Assembly: GCA_022702705.1 (NCBI GenBank)
Contig: CM040421.1
Span: 72,224,121-72,288,120 of the forward strand
Direction: 5' to 3'
DNA length: 64,000 nucleotides
DNA from: Papilionanthe hookeriana x Papilionanthe teres
Taxonomy: Eukaryota > Streptophyta > Magnoliopsida > Asparagales > Orchidaceae
In this document: one piece after another, positions 46,201-57,960 of the stretch
How positions within the stretch are numbered: the first letter of the stretch is position 1
Layout: each line of letters starts with the position of its first letter
The notes under the pieces: model-generated
Database searches by the model: none
The model's input: the letters and a program-made list of their open reading frames with translations, nothing else
What the model was told of the DNA's origin: nothing
Translations under genes and position numbers: made by a program

Positions 46201-47661
46201 ACAACCGTTGCATGAAAACCCACACCTTTAGGATAGTCCCTAAAGCCGAAACCAAAACTAAGTTAAAAGTCATTGCAAGATAAAATTCACCGCCACAATA
46301 TTTCAAAATATAAAGCAACTCAAAATTTAATCACAAACGGAACACAAAACTACAATTACAACCGAATAAAAACGTCTCGTTGGATGATCGGGAATACCTC
46401 GGATGATGTAACCTACGTGTTGCTAATGGGATTTCCCACGGTCTAAATGAAAGTGTGGAACTCATTCAGTTGAGTTTAGCAAATTCATCCGGACTAAGTG
46501 AATCCGATAAAAATAATGATGCGGAAGGATGGAACAGTGGGATCTTAACCGTGTTGTTATAATCAACTTTAAGATTTGTTTTAATTAAAACACAAAAACA
46601 CTTGGAAATTAAGACTTCTCTAAACCAAAACACTTTTCTCATCCGCTCGATTTATGATTTCTAAAACTAAACCTCTGCAACAACAAGGAGCTCGGAGCAT
46701 GGTGGGCAGCACGGCCATCGTCGTCAGCAAAACTTGAACCTACTTCAGCAAAACTTTCCTAGAATTAAACAACAAAGCCATAGGACTTCGAGGTAGTTTT
46801 CCTAGTGCAACATAAATCCTCAACTCTTCGTTAGGCATTTGCATTGCAAATTAAGCCCTAACCGGTCTTAGGATTCCGAGGTAGTCGTCCGATACGACAT
46901 AAACCCTCATATCTTCCAGTTTATTTGTATGATTCTATCATATAAATATAAGCCCTAATTAATCAAAATTAGCGAGATTAAAACATTAAATAAACATTAG
47001 GACTTTCCTAAATCCAAGCCAAACAATAGGATAGTCGGGAGATTATCGAAGTTCACTTCGAATCCGTAATTTCTCCTACCTTTCTTCCTTTGAATTCCCA
47101 AAATAAAATGTTTCCAAACTTGATCCATTCCCTATTGAGATTCAAAAATTCAATCCTTTGAAAACTTAAACTTTGAAATTCTTGAGAGCAGAATTATTGA
47201 TTATTATCGAGAGTTTTCTTAGGTGATTCCCGTCACTTAAGATGTAATTAACTATAGGGGCTTGCCCTTATAGGGAATTTTAAAGAACCCGAGTAATATA
47301 AACCCCGCTTAATTCATTTATATTAAGCGAGGGAATTTGTCGGCTTATAAAATTGGTTCGCGGACCAAACGGATGTCACAAATCTTCTAGTTTATTTAAC
47401 CGAGCCCCACCATCAAGCGGTGTGTCTATCCTTAGGGATAGATACACGGTTTGTGATGCGGTGCTCGTTTATATAAACTATTTGGGATGTGAGATCGGTT
47501 TGATTTCATATCTTAAAATCTTCAAATTTAAAATTATTTTCAAAATCAAATACTACTTTCTAAATTACATCTATATTTAAATTAAATTTAAAATTCGCCG
47601 ACAACTTCTGTAGGCGACCCCTTTTAAAAAATACAACACTCAACCTAAAAATATGCCGACA
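40265..47661 (+). repeat. 3' LTR of element B (about 7.4 kb)
   Basis: Matches 20085-27487 from TGTTGACCTC to ATGCCGACA with scattered substitutions, often CG to CA or TG, and 1-2 bp indels. No host flank follows: the element's own primer site and ORF1 continue, so the structure is LTR-internal-LTR-internal. Confidence 0.9.
45280..45545 (+). repeat. (AAATT)n repeat in the right LTR of B
   Basis: Counterpart of 25075-25372 with a shorter pure run, interrupted by AAAAATT units. Confidence 0.88.
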
Positions 47662-49312
47662 ACTTCTGGCGACTCCGCTGGGGACAATTCCTCTCTCCAT
47701 TTTAATCAGACAATTCTGCTTTCAAAAATCGGCAGTGCATCCATGTCCCTTATGGATCAAACTACCCTTCTTTCCGTTGGGATACTATGTTCATTTCTAC
47801 CTTGAACAAGTATAACCAACATTCTCTCGGATTTAGGAGCCATCTGTTTAGACACCCCTAAACGGAGAGGTTCCGAGATCCTTTTACCTCATTTCGAGGT
47901 GGGGTGGACCCCAATGGGTGTTAGTTTAGGAGTGATCCTTCGAGTCGAGAAGTCTTGCTTAAGACTCTCTTTTCCTTTCCAACTCCGATTCGCATTCCTT
48001 ACCTTCTCTACACCTTTGAACACTCCGTTCTAAATAAACAAACCCTCTAATAAGTGATTCTTTTAATAAGTGATTCCTTCTTATAAATACATGAACAAGA
48101 ATGAGTTCGGACTCTTTTCAATTCCTTTCTTTTCGTCCTAAAGAAAAGAAGCATAACTTAGGATCGACAACCTGAATCTACCTGCGAAATGGAAGCCCCG
48201 AAGCCGATTTTCTCTTTTACCAATGGATCGGACTTCGCCGTCCATAAGGATGAGTCTGCCCGACAATGGAATCATCCGATTTGGACAAGGATTTGAAAAC
48301 ACGAACGTCAAGATCACCGACGTCTCCCTCTTTGCACTGACAAACAAGGTATCTGAAGCTGAGGAGCCGCTGCTTGAGTTCAACCTTAGGTCGACCCAAG
48401 AATTCCCTCCTCTGCAAAGGGTTCCAGCTGAGAGGAGTACCGCTGTCCATAGAAGGACTGTTATCTCTACCCCCACTTGGTCTAGTTGTTTACGCACCTA
48501 CCCCGACTTTTGCCAAATCAAAGGGGAAAGAAATCCGGAATTATGATGGACTCATTACCGTGGAGGGTACGGATCTTCTGTAAGACCTTACGTTTTCGAA
48601 ATCGGGTCCGGTTCAAAGATTCCGTCACCGACAAGGACCCAAAGAAGAAACAAGTAGAAGGGTCGCTAGAGAGGCCGTAGCCGCCGAAATTGCTTTCCTA
48701 GAGGAAATTCCGGAACTCGCGAATATACACCGCTGCCTGAATACATACCACTCTTGGGAGGAAGCAGGTTTCATCCCCTCTCCGCCGCAGAAGATGAAGA
48801 AAATATTCGCAAGATTGTCGCCACATTACCACGACCCGCATATTACAATGATAGCCGCAAGAAAAGAACTAGGACTACGCCGTTTGCTCGACCGCAAACT
48901 TTGGTAGAAAAGTTAGCAAAGAAGGAAAACCGCCCGTATCGGAAATTCTACGAAGGATAGGGCGGGTGCCGGTCGAATCTCGTCTTGGGCCCCGAGTAGA
49001 ACCCGCCATCATGACGGAAAAGCCAAGTAAAAGAATGAAGGCTAGTCCGCCCGTTGTCGTCTCGGGATTACAAATTAGGGAGGATACCACCTTCCGAAGC
49101 ATTTGGCCGACGGACCATCCGGTCCTAGCACCTTCGCCGTTAGAAGGATGGTATGGCGTCCCACTACCTGGGCGATTGAGATCGAAACGACGGCTCGAGA
49201 AGAAAGTCTCGCCGGGAGACTTGAATGCGAAGAAAGTGCTACCGCGATGAAGGGGACTCGTGAGAAGGGGACCCGGCAGCTATCGCACGACAACCACGAA
49301 GACACACAGAAA
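47662..49312 (+). mobile_element. Truncated second internal region of element B
   Basis: After the right LTR the primer site (TGGCGACTCCGCTGGGGAC, 47667-47685), leader and ORF1 of B repeat 27488-29133 and then stop at 49312. There Athila A pol begins without any LTR border. This is what remains of a tandem B copy that shared the middle LTR. Confidence 0.88.
48189..49312 (+). pseudogene. ORF1 of element B, second copy, truncated
   Basis: The ATG at 48189 and the following text match 28015-29133, including KKENRPYRKFYEG, but stops and shifts fall at partly different places. Comparing the two copies would separate ancestral frame from later decay. It ends at the Athila junction at 49312/49313. 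Confidence 0.65.
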
Positions 49313-50270
49313 TTTATGGGTCATGCTGAATTTTATAGAAGATATATAAATGATTTTTCTAAAATTGCTAAACCTCTTTGTCATTTATTGGAAAAATAAG
49401 CTAAATTTGAATTTAATGAAGACTGTTAAAGCTTTTAATATTTTAAAAGAAAAATTAATAACTGCGCCTATAATTATTGCACCTAATTGGAATAAACCTT
49501 TTGAATTAATGTGTGATGCAAGTGATTTTGCAATTGGAGCTGCATTGAGACAAAAATATGATAAAATTTTCAAAGTTATATATTATGCTAGTAAAACTCT
49601 TACTGAAACTCAAAGAAATTACACTACTACTGAGAAAGAGCTTTTAGCTATAGTATATGCCTTTGATAAATTTAGACATTATCTTCTTGGTACCAAATGT
49701 ATAGTTCATACTGATCATTCCGCTATTAAATATTTAATGTTAAAAAAAGATGCTAAACCTAGACAGATAAGATGGGTTTTACTTTTACAAGAATTTGATT
49801 TTCAAATAGTGGATAGAAAAGGAACAAACAACCAAATTGCTGATCATTTATCTAGAATTAAGAATGTTGCTATTACTGAAAAAAATATAAATGAGAAATT
49901 TCCTGATGAACATTTGTATGTTATTCAAGGATGTCAAACACCTTGGTATGCAGATATAGTTAACTATTTAGTTTGCAATATTTTACCTTATGGATTGGAT
50001 AATAAATTTATTAAGAAATTTAAAAATGATGCTAAATCTTATATTTGGGAAGATCCTTATTTATTTAAAATAGGAAGAGATTCTGTAATTCGTAGATGCG
50101 TACCTTATGAAGAAACTTATGCTATTATTCAAAAATGTCATGATTCCGAATTTGGAGGACACTTTGGAATAGATAAAACTGTATTTAAAATTTTAAATTC
50201 AGGATTTTATTGGCTAACCTTATTTAAAGATGTGAGACATTATGTGAAAACATGTGATCGATGTCTGACC
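49313..50270 (+). mobile_element. Athila A, right part (RT end, RNase H, integrase start)
   Basis: The same strand and family as 15443-20084. It resumes within the RT-RNase H joint and runs until the inverted Athila C begins at 50271. About 650 bp of RT present in element C is missing between the two halves of A. Confidence 0.87.
49313..50270 (+). pseudogene. Athila pol fragment: RNase H and integrase zinc region
   Basis: Reads FYRRYINDFSKIAKPLCHLL, then after a stop near 49398 and a shift a 307-codon open frame (49350-50273): PFELMCDASDFAIGAAL, TTEKELLAIVYAFDKFRHYL, HTDHSAIKYLM (RNase H), IADHLSRI, and the HHCC zinc region of integrase (FGGHFGIDKT, YVKTCDRC). It is cut right after the last Cys of HHCC by the element C LTR. 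The long open part suggests the insertion is not very old. Confidence 0.9.
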
Positions 50271-52042
50271 TGATATAAATATATGCGTACTAAAATCTTC
50301 TTCCCTGGCAACGGCGCCAAAAACTTAACCCGAAGTCCTTTGAAGATGAACGTACTAATTAATGCTTTCAAAAATATATGTTATAAATAATAATAGCGGC
50401 TAGTGTATATAAATATAATTTTATGGAAAATATTTTACACACTAGAGGTACTACGCTAGTATACGTATCGTATCAAGTAATATAGGGCTTTGAAACAAAG
50501 ACCACAGTATCGTTCCCACGAGGAGAGAGTTATAGATCTTTAAATATTTTTATTTTAAAGTGTTTCTTTTATAGTAAAAAATAAAGTATCTTTAATTTAC
50601 TAGATGCAATAATAAAGCAGAAATAAAATGATTGATGTAAATAGCAATAAGAAAGCAATTTTCTTCCTTTCAATTAATCCAAGATTTTCTAAGATAATAA
50701 TAATATTCGTGGAGAATATAAATTTGTGGTATTGTGCCAAATAGAAGCATTCCTATTCTTAATCTTCGCTCGATAGTATAAAAAACATTGGCTAGCCTAT
50801 AGATCAGGTCCGGATGTATTGTTAGTAGAATGAGTTAATCTTGGCTCACACTACTAGATGTCCAAGGGTGGCTATGGTTGGCCCTACTAGCGATCCTTTC
50901 CTTTTTTATAAACCAAATCATAAGAATTTAGTCTGTCACTCTAAAAACTTATTAATTCTACGCCCAATATATAATATCTTCCTATTTATTTGCACTTCAC
51001 CTTGAATAACCCGCACAAGGCCTTCGACTACCCAAGGATTCATGTGATATCTACAAGTTAAGAATTCATCTCCTTCTAGGTCTCAAAACTTTTCAACAGG
51101 TTTTAACAATTTAAATGACCAATATAAATAGTAAATTAAGAACCAGTATTAATATCATCACAATGTTTTGAAAATATATGATTTTTATTTCTCCGATGAA
51201 TTTTATATTATCTTATTTATCTTTTCATAATTGAAAGGAGAAAGTAAAGTAACTACTCATAACACATTGAAATTAAATAACAAAACATAATAAATAAACT
51301 TTGAATCAAAATAAAAATACTTATCTTAGATGTTTCTCCTATTGAACTTCTGATTCCTACTGACTCCACAGTGTAATGAACTCCAGATGCACCAACTCTT
51401 TCAAACTCTAAATACAAACTCTAAAATAAACTCACTAATTTATGAAGGAAAGTAAAAAGGTGGCCCTAATATTATCTCTCTAATTCTCTCTCTAGGTTGG
51501 GCGTTTTCTCTGAAGGAGTACCCTCCTATTTATAGTTTTCAAGGGTTACCTCAAGGCACCTCTTCAAAATGTGTCCAAATTCAATGAATCTTCTAGAAGG
51601 TGTGTCTGGCGCCTAGGCGCCGGACACCGCGTCCAGTTCTTCGCACCTCTTCACTTTGGATCACACCTCTTCGCGATTAAAACTGTTTTGAAGCGTCCAA
51701 ATACATTGTATCACATGTACTATAAACCAGGAACAACTGCCAGTCTTCTAGAAGGTCCAATAACAGCTCACACCGTCAAAATAACCGCCCAAAAGTCGTC
51801 AAAAACTTAACAGTTTTCTGTATCGAGCTGACACTTAGGCGCCGGACTCTGGCGCCTAGGCGCTAGGCTAGTAATTTCTATAATTTTGCATTTTGGCTCT
51901 ATTTTTGCTCTTTTTTACTCCTTTTTGCTCCTTTTTCATATTTTTCTCTTTCTTGAACATTTTTGCATCACCTACATCCAAAAACACAAAAATACCTTTC
52001 ATTAAAGCATAATATCCTTAAAATTTAATAAAAATCAAGGCA
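50271..52042 (-). repeat. 3' LTR of Athila C
   Basis: On the minus strand it begins TGCCTTGATTTTTAT and ends TATATTTATATCA. It carries GGCGCCTAGGCGCC palindromes at 51608 and 51851, a TATAAATAGG TATA box (minus, about 51536-51527) and an internal primer-site-like copy at about 50301-50318. Confidence 0.92.
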
Positions 52043-53413
52043 TAAAAATAGGTTTTTTTTTCTTGGATCAAAATCTCCCAAACTTAAACATTACTTGTCC
52101 TCAAGTAACCCTTTTTACTATATAAAATGTATAACATTTGGAATAAAAGGTAAATATTTAAGATTCCTTATGATTTTTTATTTTATAAAGGCTTTAGTAA
52201 ATCATTAACCAAATCTCACTAACTAAGTTTGATTTTAAGAATTTAAAGAATATTCTAACTACCAAATCATAAGACTTCAAAAATTTTTCATTCACTTCGA
52301 AAATAATTGTAGTTTATTATATTAAGATCACATAAATTATTCACAAGAAAAAGATCTTCATGAAATTCTTTTCTAATAAAAATACATGCATAAAAATTAA
52401 GTAATATATGTAATCATTTTTCTTTTTTTAGGTTAATTCAAGTGAAGCCAATTTTTGATTAGGCATTTCCTCAAGCTTCTCTTCTCTTTTTCTCTTTTCT
52501 ATCTTTTTTTTTGAATAAAGAGGATTACTGTATCTGGATAGCCTGTTAATGGTTTTGAACTTCACTATCCTTAACTTATATTTTCAAACTTATACATTTT
52601 CACTTAATTATTATAACATAAATAGATTTCAAAAAGAATTTCAATCTATTCTTTTTCAAGTTATAATTTTTTATTTCTTAATACTTCTAAAATTAAATTA
52701 TCTCTACTATGAATAGAAAAGTTTCTTAATCTTATTCTTCCTTAAGTTGGATAATTCTATTCTTAAAATCAGTCAAAGTTATTAAAATTTTTGGTTAAGT
52801 CGACTAAATTATTTATAATTTAAAAAATTTAAGTGATCTTAAATAGATTTTTCATTCCTCATGTTATGTTAAAATTTTTATTTTAAGAAAATATTAGTTC
52901 TTTAAGGACAAATAAAATTTAAATTTGAATGTATTTTCCCTTTCCCCCAAACTTAAGTTTTGGTCTATCATGAAAATTTTTTAAAGTATGAGAGAAAGAA
53001 AAACATAATTTTAAAAAGGAATTTTTATAAGTATGTAAAAAAATTCTAGAAAGAAAAATTTACTTCTACACATGCTTTTATGAATAATACTGAAATAATG
53101 AAGCAGGTATAAAAGTAAGAAGGCTCAAAAATTTTATATAGCAGTAGTTAAATTAAATAACTATATTACTAACAGAAATAAAATAACATTACTAACTATT
53201 CTAGAATACTAAGCAGTAGGCTGAAACCAAAAATAAACACAAATTAATTCAAATTTCAGTCTGCAACTAAATATCTAAAATAGTCTCAACATCAAATAAT
53301 TCATACAAAGTACATAAACAAATCTAAACTAGCAAACAACAAACAACAATCAAAACTAGCAAACAAACTAAACTAACAACAGACTTAGCACAACTCAGAG
53401 GTAAATTAGGCTA
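52043..53413 (-). other. 3' non-coding region of Athila C
   Basis: No gene recognised; AT-rich. A purine run (minus CAAGAAAAAAAAACC, about 52066-52052) just before the 3' LTR is the likely polypurine tract. Confidence 0.6.
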
Positions 53414-54582
53414 CTAATCAGTTTCTGTAGCCTCATCATCGTCATCATCACCAAAAGAAAACTCCACATCCTTAGGATCAACATATGGTGAAAATCTAGG
53501 ATAGGTGGGAAACTGAATATCATGCTCACCCTTCAAGAATCTAATGAGAGCTTCATCATACTCAGCATCGTAACTACTCTTCCTCTGGGTATACTCAGAT
53601 AAATGATCAATTTTCTTATTAATAGAATCAACTCTGCAGTGAGTTTGAAATAACTCATGCTGTCTCGCTCCGAAAATTGGCCATGCATCGATTCCCAAAA
53701 ACTAGACGGTGGCTCAGCAGTAGAAGTAGAAGGTCTGGAAGTAGAAGGTCTACCTGAAGTGGGTGCAGAAGTAGAAGGAGCGGTAGATCTCTTCCCACGA
53801 AGACGATCATAGATACTAACACTCTCCTGCTCAATTGGTTTGTTAGTTTTCAGCTTCTCCTCAGAAATATCAGCAGTGACTCCATTGTTCACACATAAAG
53901 AATAAATTAGAGATGGGAATCCTACTCCTACTGAAGTACTGGATCTAGCAGTAGACTCCACAAAATCATAAATAATACTGCCGACATCTATCGGCTTCCT
54001 CTCCTAAATGCAGTAGTTTAAGATAGCTAGATCTCTAGTCACTTCACTCAGGTGGTTGGAAGGTATAAGTCTAGCAGAAATAAAGTAATGTCATGCCTTG
54101 GAAATACCATTTAACTTAGAAGATTTGAAATTTACCCGTTTGTTGTTCCGGATCTTCCGGGCTCCGATGCTCAGTCGATCAAATAAGCAATGATCATCTC
54201 AAGATCTCCCTCGGATGGAGATAATCCGGAATAGTGGCACTCAATGGTAGGTGGCGATCCATAAAACACATTGATCCTCTCCCGAGTAAATCCAACTCTG
54301 ACACCTCTGACGAAGACTTCGTAGTCTTCCGCATCTAAAAAGTTAGCATAAAATTCGCGAACGACTGGAATAACAGCAACAACAGTGAAATAACAGAATC
54401 GTTGCCAGTTGTGTGCAATGATTGTGTTCTTGATCATTTCACTCGGATTGTAAAAGCTTCGCTCCGAGATAAACTTTCTCAACGTCACAAATTCGTGTTA
54501 TCGAAAATGTGCTGCCGCAGTCGCGAACTTGCTACTGTCAAAATTTTCTTGTCCCTTCCCTCGCTTAGATTTCGGTGCCATC
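53414..54582 (-). pseudogene. Athila 3' ORF with 'putative plant transposon protein' domain (PF20167-like)
   Basis: The ATG at 54582 starts a basic N-terminus (MAPKSKRGKGQ). After a TAA near 54501 the conserved core follows: WQRFCYFTVVAVIPVVREFY, YEVFVRGVRVGFTRERI, NVFYGSP. This pattern is that of the plant transposon protein domain found with Athila-type elements. A Ser/Thr/Pro-rich stretch (about 53700-53800) and an acidic tail (SFGDDDDDEATETD) close it at 53414. No signal peptide or membrane segment is seen, so an envelope role is not supported although it sits in the env position. Frameshifts near 54170 and 53680 and the stop make it a pseudogene. Confidence 0.72.
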
Positions 54583-55378
54583 TAAACGTGAAAGAAAACA
54601 AGAACAAATTTAGGAATCAAATATTTAAACTCTTTTTAAGTTTAAGAAACTTAAAATAAGTTTAAAAATCCAAATAGAATACCTAAAAATCAAAATTTTT
54701 CTCAAAATTTTGGTTTTTAGCAAAACATAGGAAAAACTAAGGTGAAAATCGAAAATAAATGGATTAGAGTGTAGATCTGACCTCGAGACGAAGAAATCAA
54801 GTGATTTCGCGCCCAAATACTTGATGTTTTGACCTCAAAATGGATCTAAGAGGTGTATTTTCGCGAAAATGGGGAAGGAGACGAAGCTTAGGCGTCATCC
54901 ATGGCTAATGGGGTTTATATGTTAATTTTTGTTTAAGCAGGCTGAACCGGCGCTTAGGCGCTAAATTCTGGCGCCTATGTGCTAGACTCGCCTTTCACAA
55001 AAATCACTCTAAAAATTTTATTTTCCACCAAAATTCATAAATTCAACATCCAATTACTCATATTAGAGTAGGGCTTCAGTTTCTAACTTCCAAAACATTT
55101 TTCAAAAATTTTAAAAATTAAATATTAAATCCACCAATCAAATACAAGGTTTAAATCAAACTCCTCTAATTTCCATTTATAATCTTCAATATTGGCTCAA
55201 TACACTTCAGATAAGTATAATATAATGATTCAAGTCCTAACATACAATCAAACAACACAATTTGAAAACAAATACAACACACATTGGACATGAAAGAAAA
55301 TACACAAACAAACACAATCGATTCACTAAATCGATACAACGACTCACTAGATAAATCACGATCTCACCAAATCACTAT
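54583..55378 (-). other. Spacer between the two 3' ORFs of Athila C
   Basis: AT-rich, no gene recognised. Two GGCGC-type palindromes, both with mismatches, lie at 54949 and 54970. Confidence 0.5.
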
Positions 55379-55827
55379 CTAATTTCCATTATCTTGGCAA
55401 GGAAAACTATTCAGCCCACTTGGGAAGAACACTAATGCTCTCGGAAAATCTGTAGCCGTCTTCTTGTCAATCCATTTGTTCTTCACATACATTTCAACTT
55501 GAGCATCTTGATAAGCCGCTAGATGATCAAATTGGAGTTTCGCTTGCCATTCCAGATGTTCAATCTAATGATACATCTCATGAAGGCGATCTCCAATACT
55601 CTTGAAATCCGCTTCAAATTTATCAAGACGACTAGAAATTTTCTCCAAACTTACAGCGATGAAACCATTGAAGTAGGGTTGAGGATCTTTTGGACCTTTG
55701 TCTCTAGCCTCTTCTCCAAGATTTCTCCTCTCAATTTCTTCAAAAATCCTCTCTAATCTCTCAAAAATGAAGTGTAAGGGTCGAAATATTGATTGCTTAG
55801 GGATTGGGGACGAAGATGGGTTAATTT
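55379..55827 (-). pseudogene. Coiled-coil-like ORF remnant of Athila C, unknown function
   Basis: A minus-strand frame ends with TAG at 55381-55379 and reads ERLERIFEEIERRNLGEEA, LEKISSRLDKFEADFKSIG, a stop near 55566, then HLEWQAKLQFDHLAAY. The heptad spacing of hydrophobic residues suggests a coiled coil. No start codon is evident at the upstream end. It lies between integrase and the PF20167-like ORF. I do not recognise the family. Confidence 0.4.
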
Positions 55828-55887
55828 AAAGGTAAAAATCGTGTGAAAAACTGAAAATTTTTGGTTTTTACACGACCCAGTAACCGT

Positions 55888-55962
55888 GGCGCTTAGGCGC
55901 CGGACCCATCGACACACAGCTTATTCTGGCGCTTAGGCGCCGAATTCTGGCGCCTAGGCGCC
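55888..55962. repeat. Cluster of GGCGC(C/T)TAGGCGCC palindromes
   Basis: Three copies at 55888, 55928 and 55949 in the 3' internal part of Athila C; the last two are 7 bp apart (GAATTCT). The same palindrome recurs in all three Athila LTRs in the window. Confidence 0.85.
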
Positions 55963-56285
55963 GGAACCATGTTCGACACTGTTTCGCCTAACATCAAATT
56001 TCAAAGTTTCGTTCTCCAAAAATAGGTAAATTATAATGGTAAGATCAGAACAAACTCAATAACACAATTTTACATAATTTCAATGAAGGTTAACTTGATC
56101 TCCTTTTTACTCACATATGAAATGGAGTGATCCAAAGTCCAAACTTTATATACTTCAAGATAATTTTTAATTTTCTCAAGTTATATAAAATTAGTCAAAT
56201 GTAAAAACACACTAAAAATAAAATCTATGGGTTACCTCCCATAAAGCGCTTAGTTTAACGTCGTCAGCTCGATCTAAGTAATTCT

Positions 56286-57960
56286 TTAATCAGGTTGACT
56301 CAATTCATAAGCCTCTTTATAAATCTTTTTAATGTCTCCCAAATAAAGTTTCAATCTTAATCCATTAACTTTAAAAAATTTTCCCGTTTTGGGGTCTTTA
56401 ATATCCACAGCTCCATATTGGTATACTTTTTCAATTATATATGGTCCCATCCATTTTGATCTCAATTTTTTAGGAAAAAGTCTTAAACGAGTCTTAAATA
56501 GTAATACTTCTTGTTCAGACTCAAATATTTTTCCTGAAATCTTTTTATCATGTAATACCTTCATTTTCTCTTTATAAATTTTTGCATTATCATATGATTC
56601 ATTTATTATTTCATCCATCTCATTTAATTGCAATAATCGTTTTTCTTCTGCATTATTCAAATAAGAATTAAACTCCTTTATCGCCCAATAAGCTTTATGT
56701 TCAAGTTGAACAAGTAAGTGACAGTGTTTACCAAAAACTAACTGGTAAGGTGACATTCTGATTGGTGTCTTATAAGGCTCGTTTTATAAGCCCATAATGC
56801 GGAATCAAGTCTATCAACCCAATCAGTTCTTTTAGGATTAACCGTCTTCTCTAAAATTCTTTTAATTTCTCCGTTTGATACTTCGACCATTCCACTTATT
56901 TGAGGGTGATACGCAGTTGCAATTCTGTGTTTGATTCCAAATTTTTCCAGTAATGATTGAATTCTTAAATTTCTAAAATGACTTACACCATCTGTGATAA
57001 TTACCTTAGGCATTCCAAATATTGAAAAAAATCATCTTCTTTAAAAATATTTTTCCTGAAATCTTTTTATCATGTAATACCTTCATTTTCTCTTTATAAA
57101 TTTTTGCATTATCATATGATTCATTTATTATTTCATCCATCTCATTTAATTGCAATAATCATTTTTCTTCTGCAGTATTCAAATAAGAATTAAACTCCTT
57201 TATCACCCAATAAGCTTTATGTTCAAGTTGAACAAGTAAGTGACAGTGTTTACCAAAAACTAACTGGTAAGGTGACATTTTGATTGGTGTCTTATAAGCT
57301 GTTTTATAAGCCCATAATGCAGAATCAAGTCTATCAACCCAATCAGTTCTTTTAGGATTAACAGTCTTCTCTAAAATTCTTTTAATTTCTCTGTTTGATA
57401 CTTCAACCATTCCACTTATTTGAGGGTGATACGCAGTTGCAATTCTGTGTTTGATTCCAAATTTTTCCAGTAATGATTGAATTCTTAAATTTCTAAAATG
57501 ACTTCCACCATCTGTGATAATTACCTTAGGCATTCCAAATATTGAAAAAAATCATCTTCTTTAAAAATTTAGATACACTTTTGGAGTCACAGTTAGGTAA
57601 AGCTACAACTTCAATCCACTTTGAAACATAATCAACTGCTAATAAAATATAATTTTTTCCAGATGATAGTACAAATTGTCCCATAAACTCTAAACCCCAT
57701 ATATCGAAAATTTCAACTTCCAATATATAGTTTAAATGCATTTCATCTTTCTTGGATATATTTCCCATCCTTTGACATCGATCACATATTTTAACATAAT
57801 GTCTCACATCTCTGAATAAGGTAGACCAATAAAATCCTGAATTTAAAATTTTAAATGCAGTTTTATCTACTCCAAAGTGTCCTCCAAAATCGGAATCATG
57901 ACATTTTTGAATAATAGCGAAAGTTTCTTCATAATGTACACATCTTCGAATTATAGAATC
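56286..57960 (-). pseudogene. Integrase of Athila C with internal tandem duplication
   Basis: Read leftwards: HHCC zinc region (RHYVKICDRCQRMGN, about 57805-57760), core start IWGLEFMGQF and LLAVDYVSKWIEV, a frameshift near 57530 in a T-run, then IITDGGSHFRN, YHPQISGMVEVSNREIKR, and a C-terminal part. A 522-bp segment is present twice (see 56525-57569), so IITDG..SHFRN occurs again in the second copy. The C-terminus (RSKWMGPYIIEKVYQYGAVD) ends at 56286. The duplicated core would prevent normal folding. Confidence 0.88.
56525..57569 (-). repeat. 522-bp direct tandem duplication inside integrase
   Basis: Copy one is about 56525-57047 and copy two about 57048-57569; matching words lie 522 bp apart (for example TTCCTGAAATCTTT at 56531 and 57053). 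They differ by only a few bases. 522 is exactly 174 codons. Confidence 0.92.

Larger units (their letters stand above)
20085..47661 (+). mobile_element. Giant Tat/Ogre-like Gypsy element B with AlkB-like 3' ORF
   Basis: Two LTRs of about 7.4 kb flank 12.8 kb of internal DNA, total about 27.6 kb. Order: LTR, primer site, ORF1, gag, protease, RT, RNase H, archaeal-type RNase H, integrase, extra ORF with AlkB domain, tandem-repeat 3' region, LTR. An ORF1 before gag, a second RNase H after the first, very long LTRs and a tandem-repeat 3' region together mark the Tat lineage and resemble Ogre. It sits inside Athila A. All coding parts carry frameshifts and stops. Confidence 0.9.

Noticed and set aside
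53414..54582. Envelope glycoprotein gene
   Set aside because: No signal peptide, membrane segment or furin-like site; the core matches a plant transposon domain instead.
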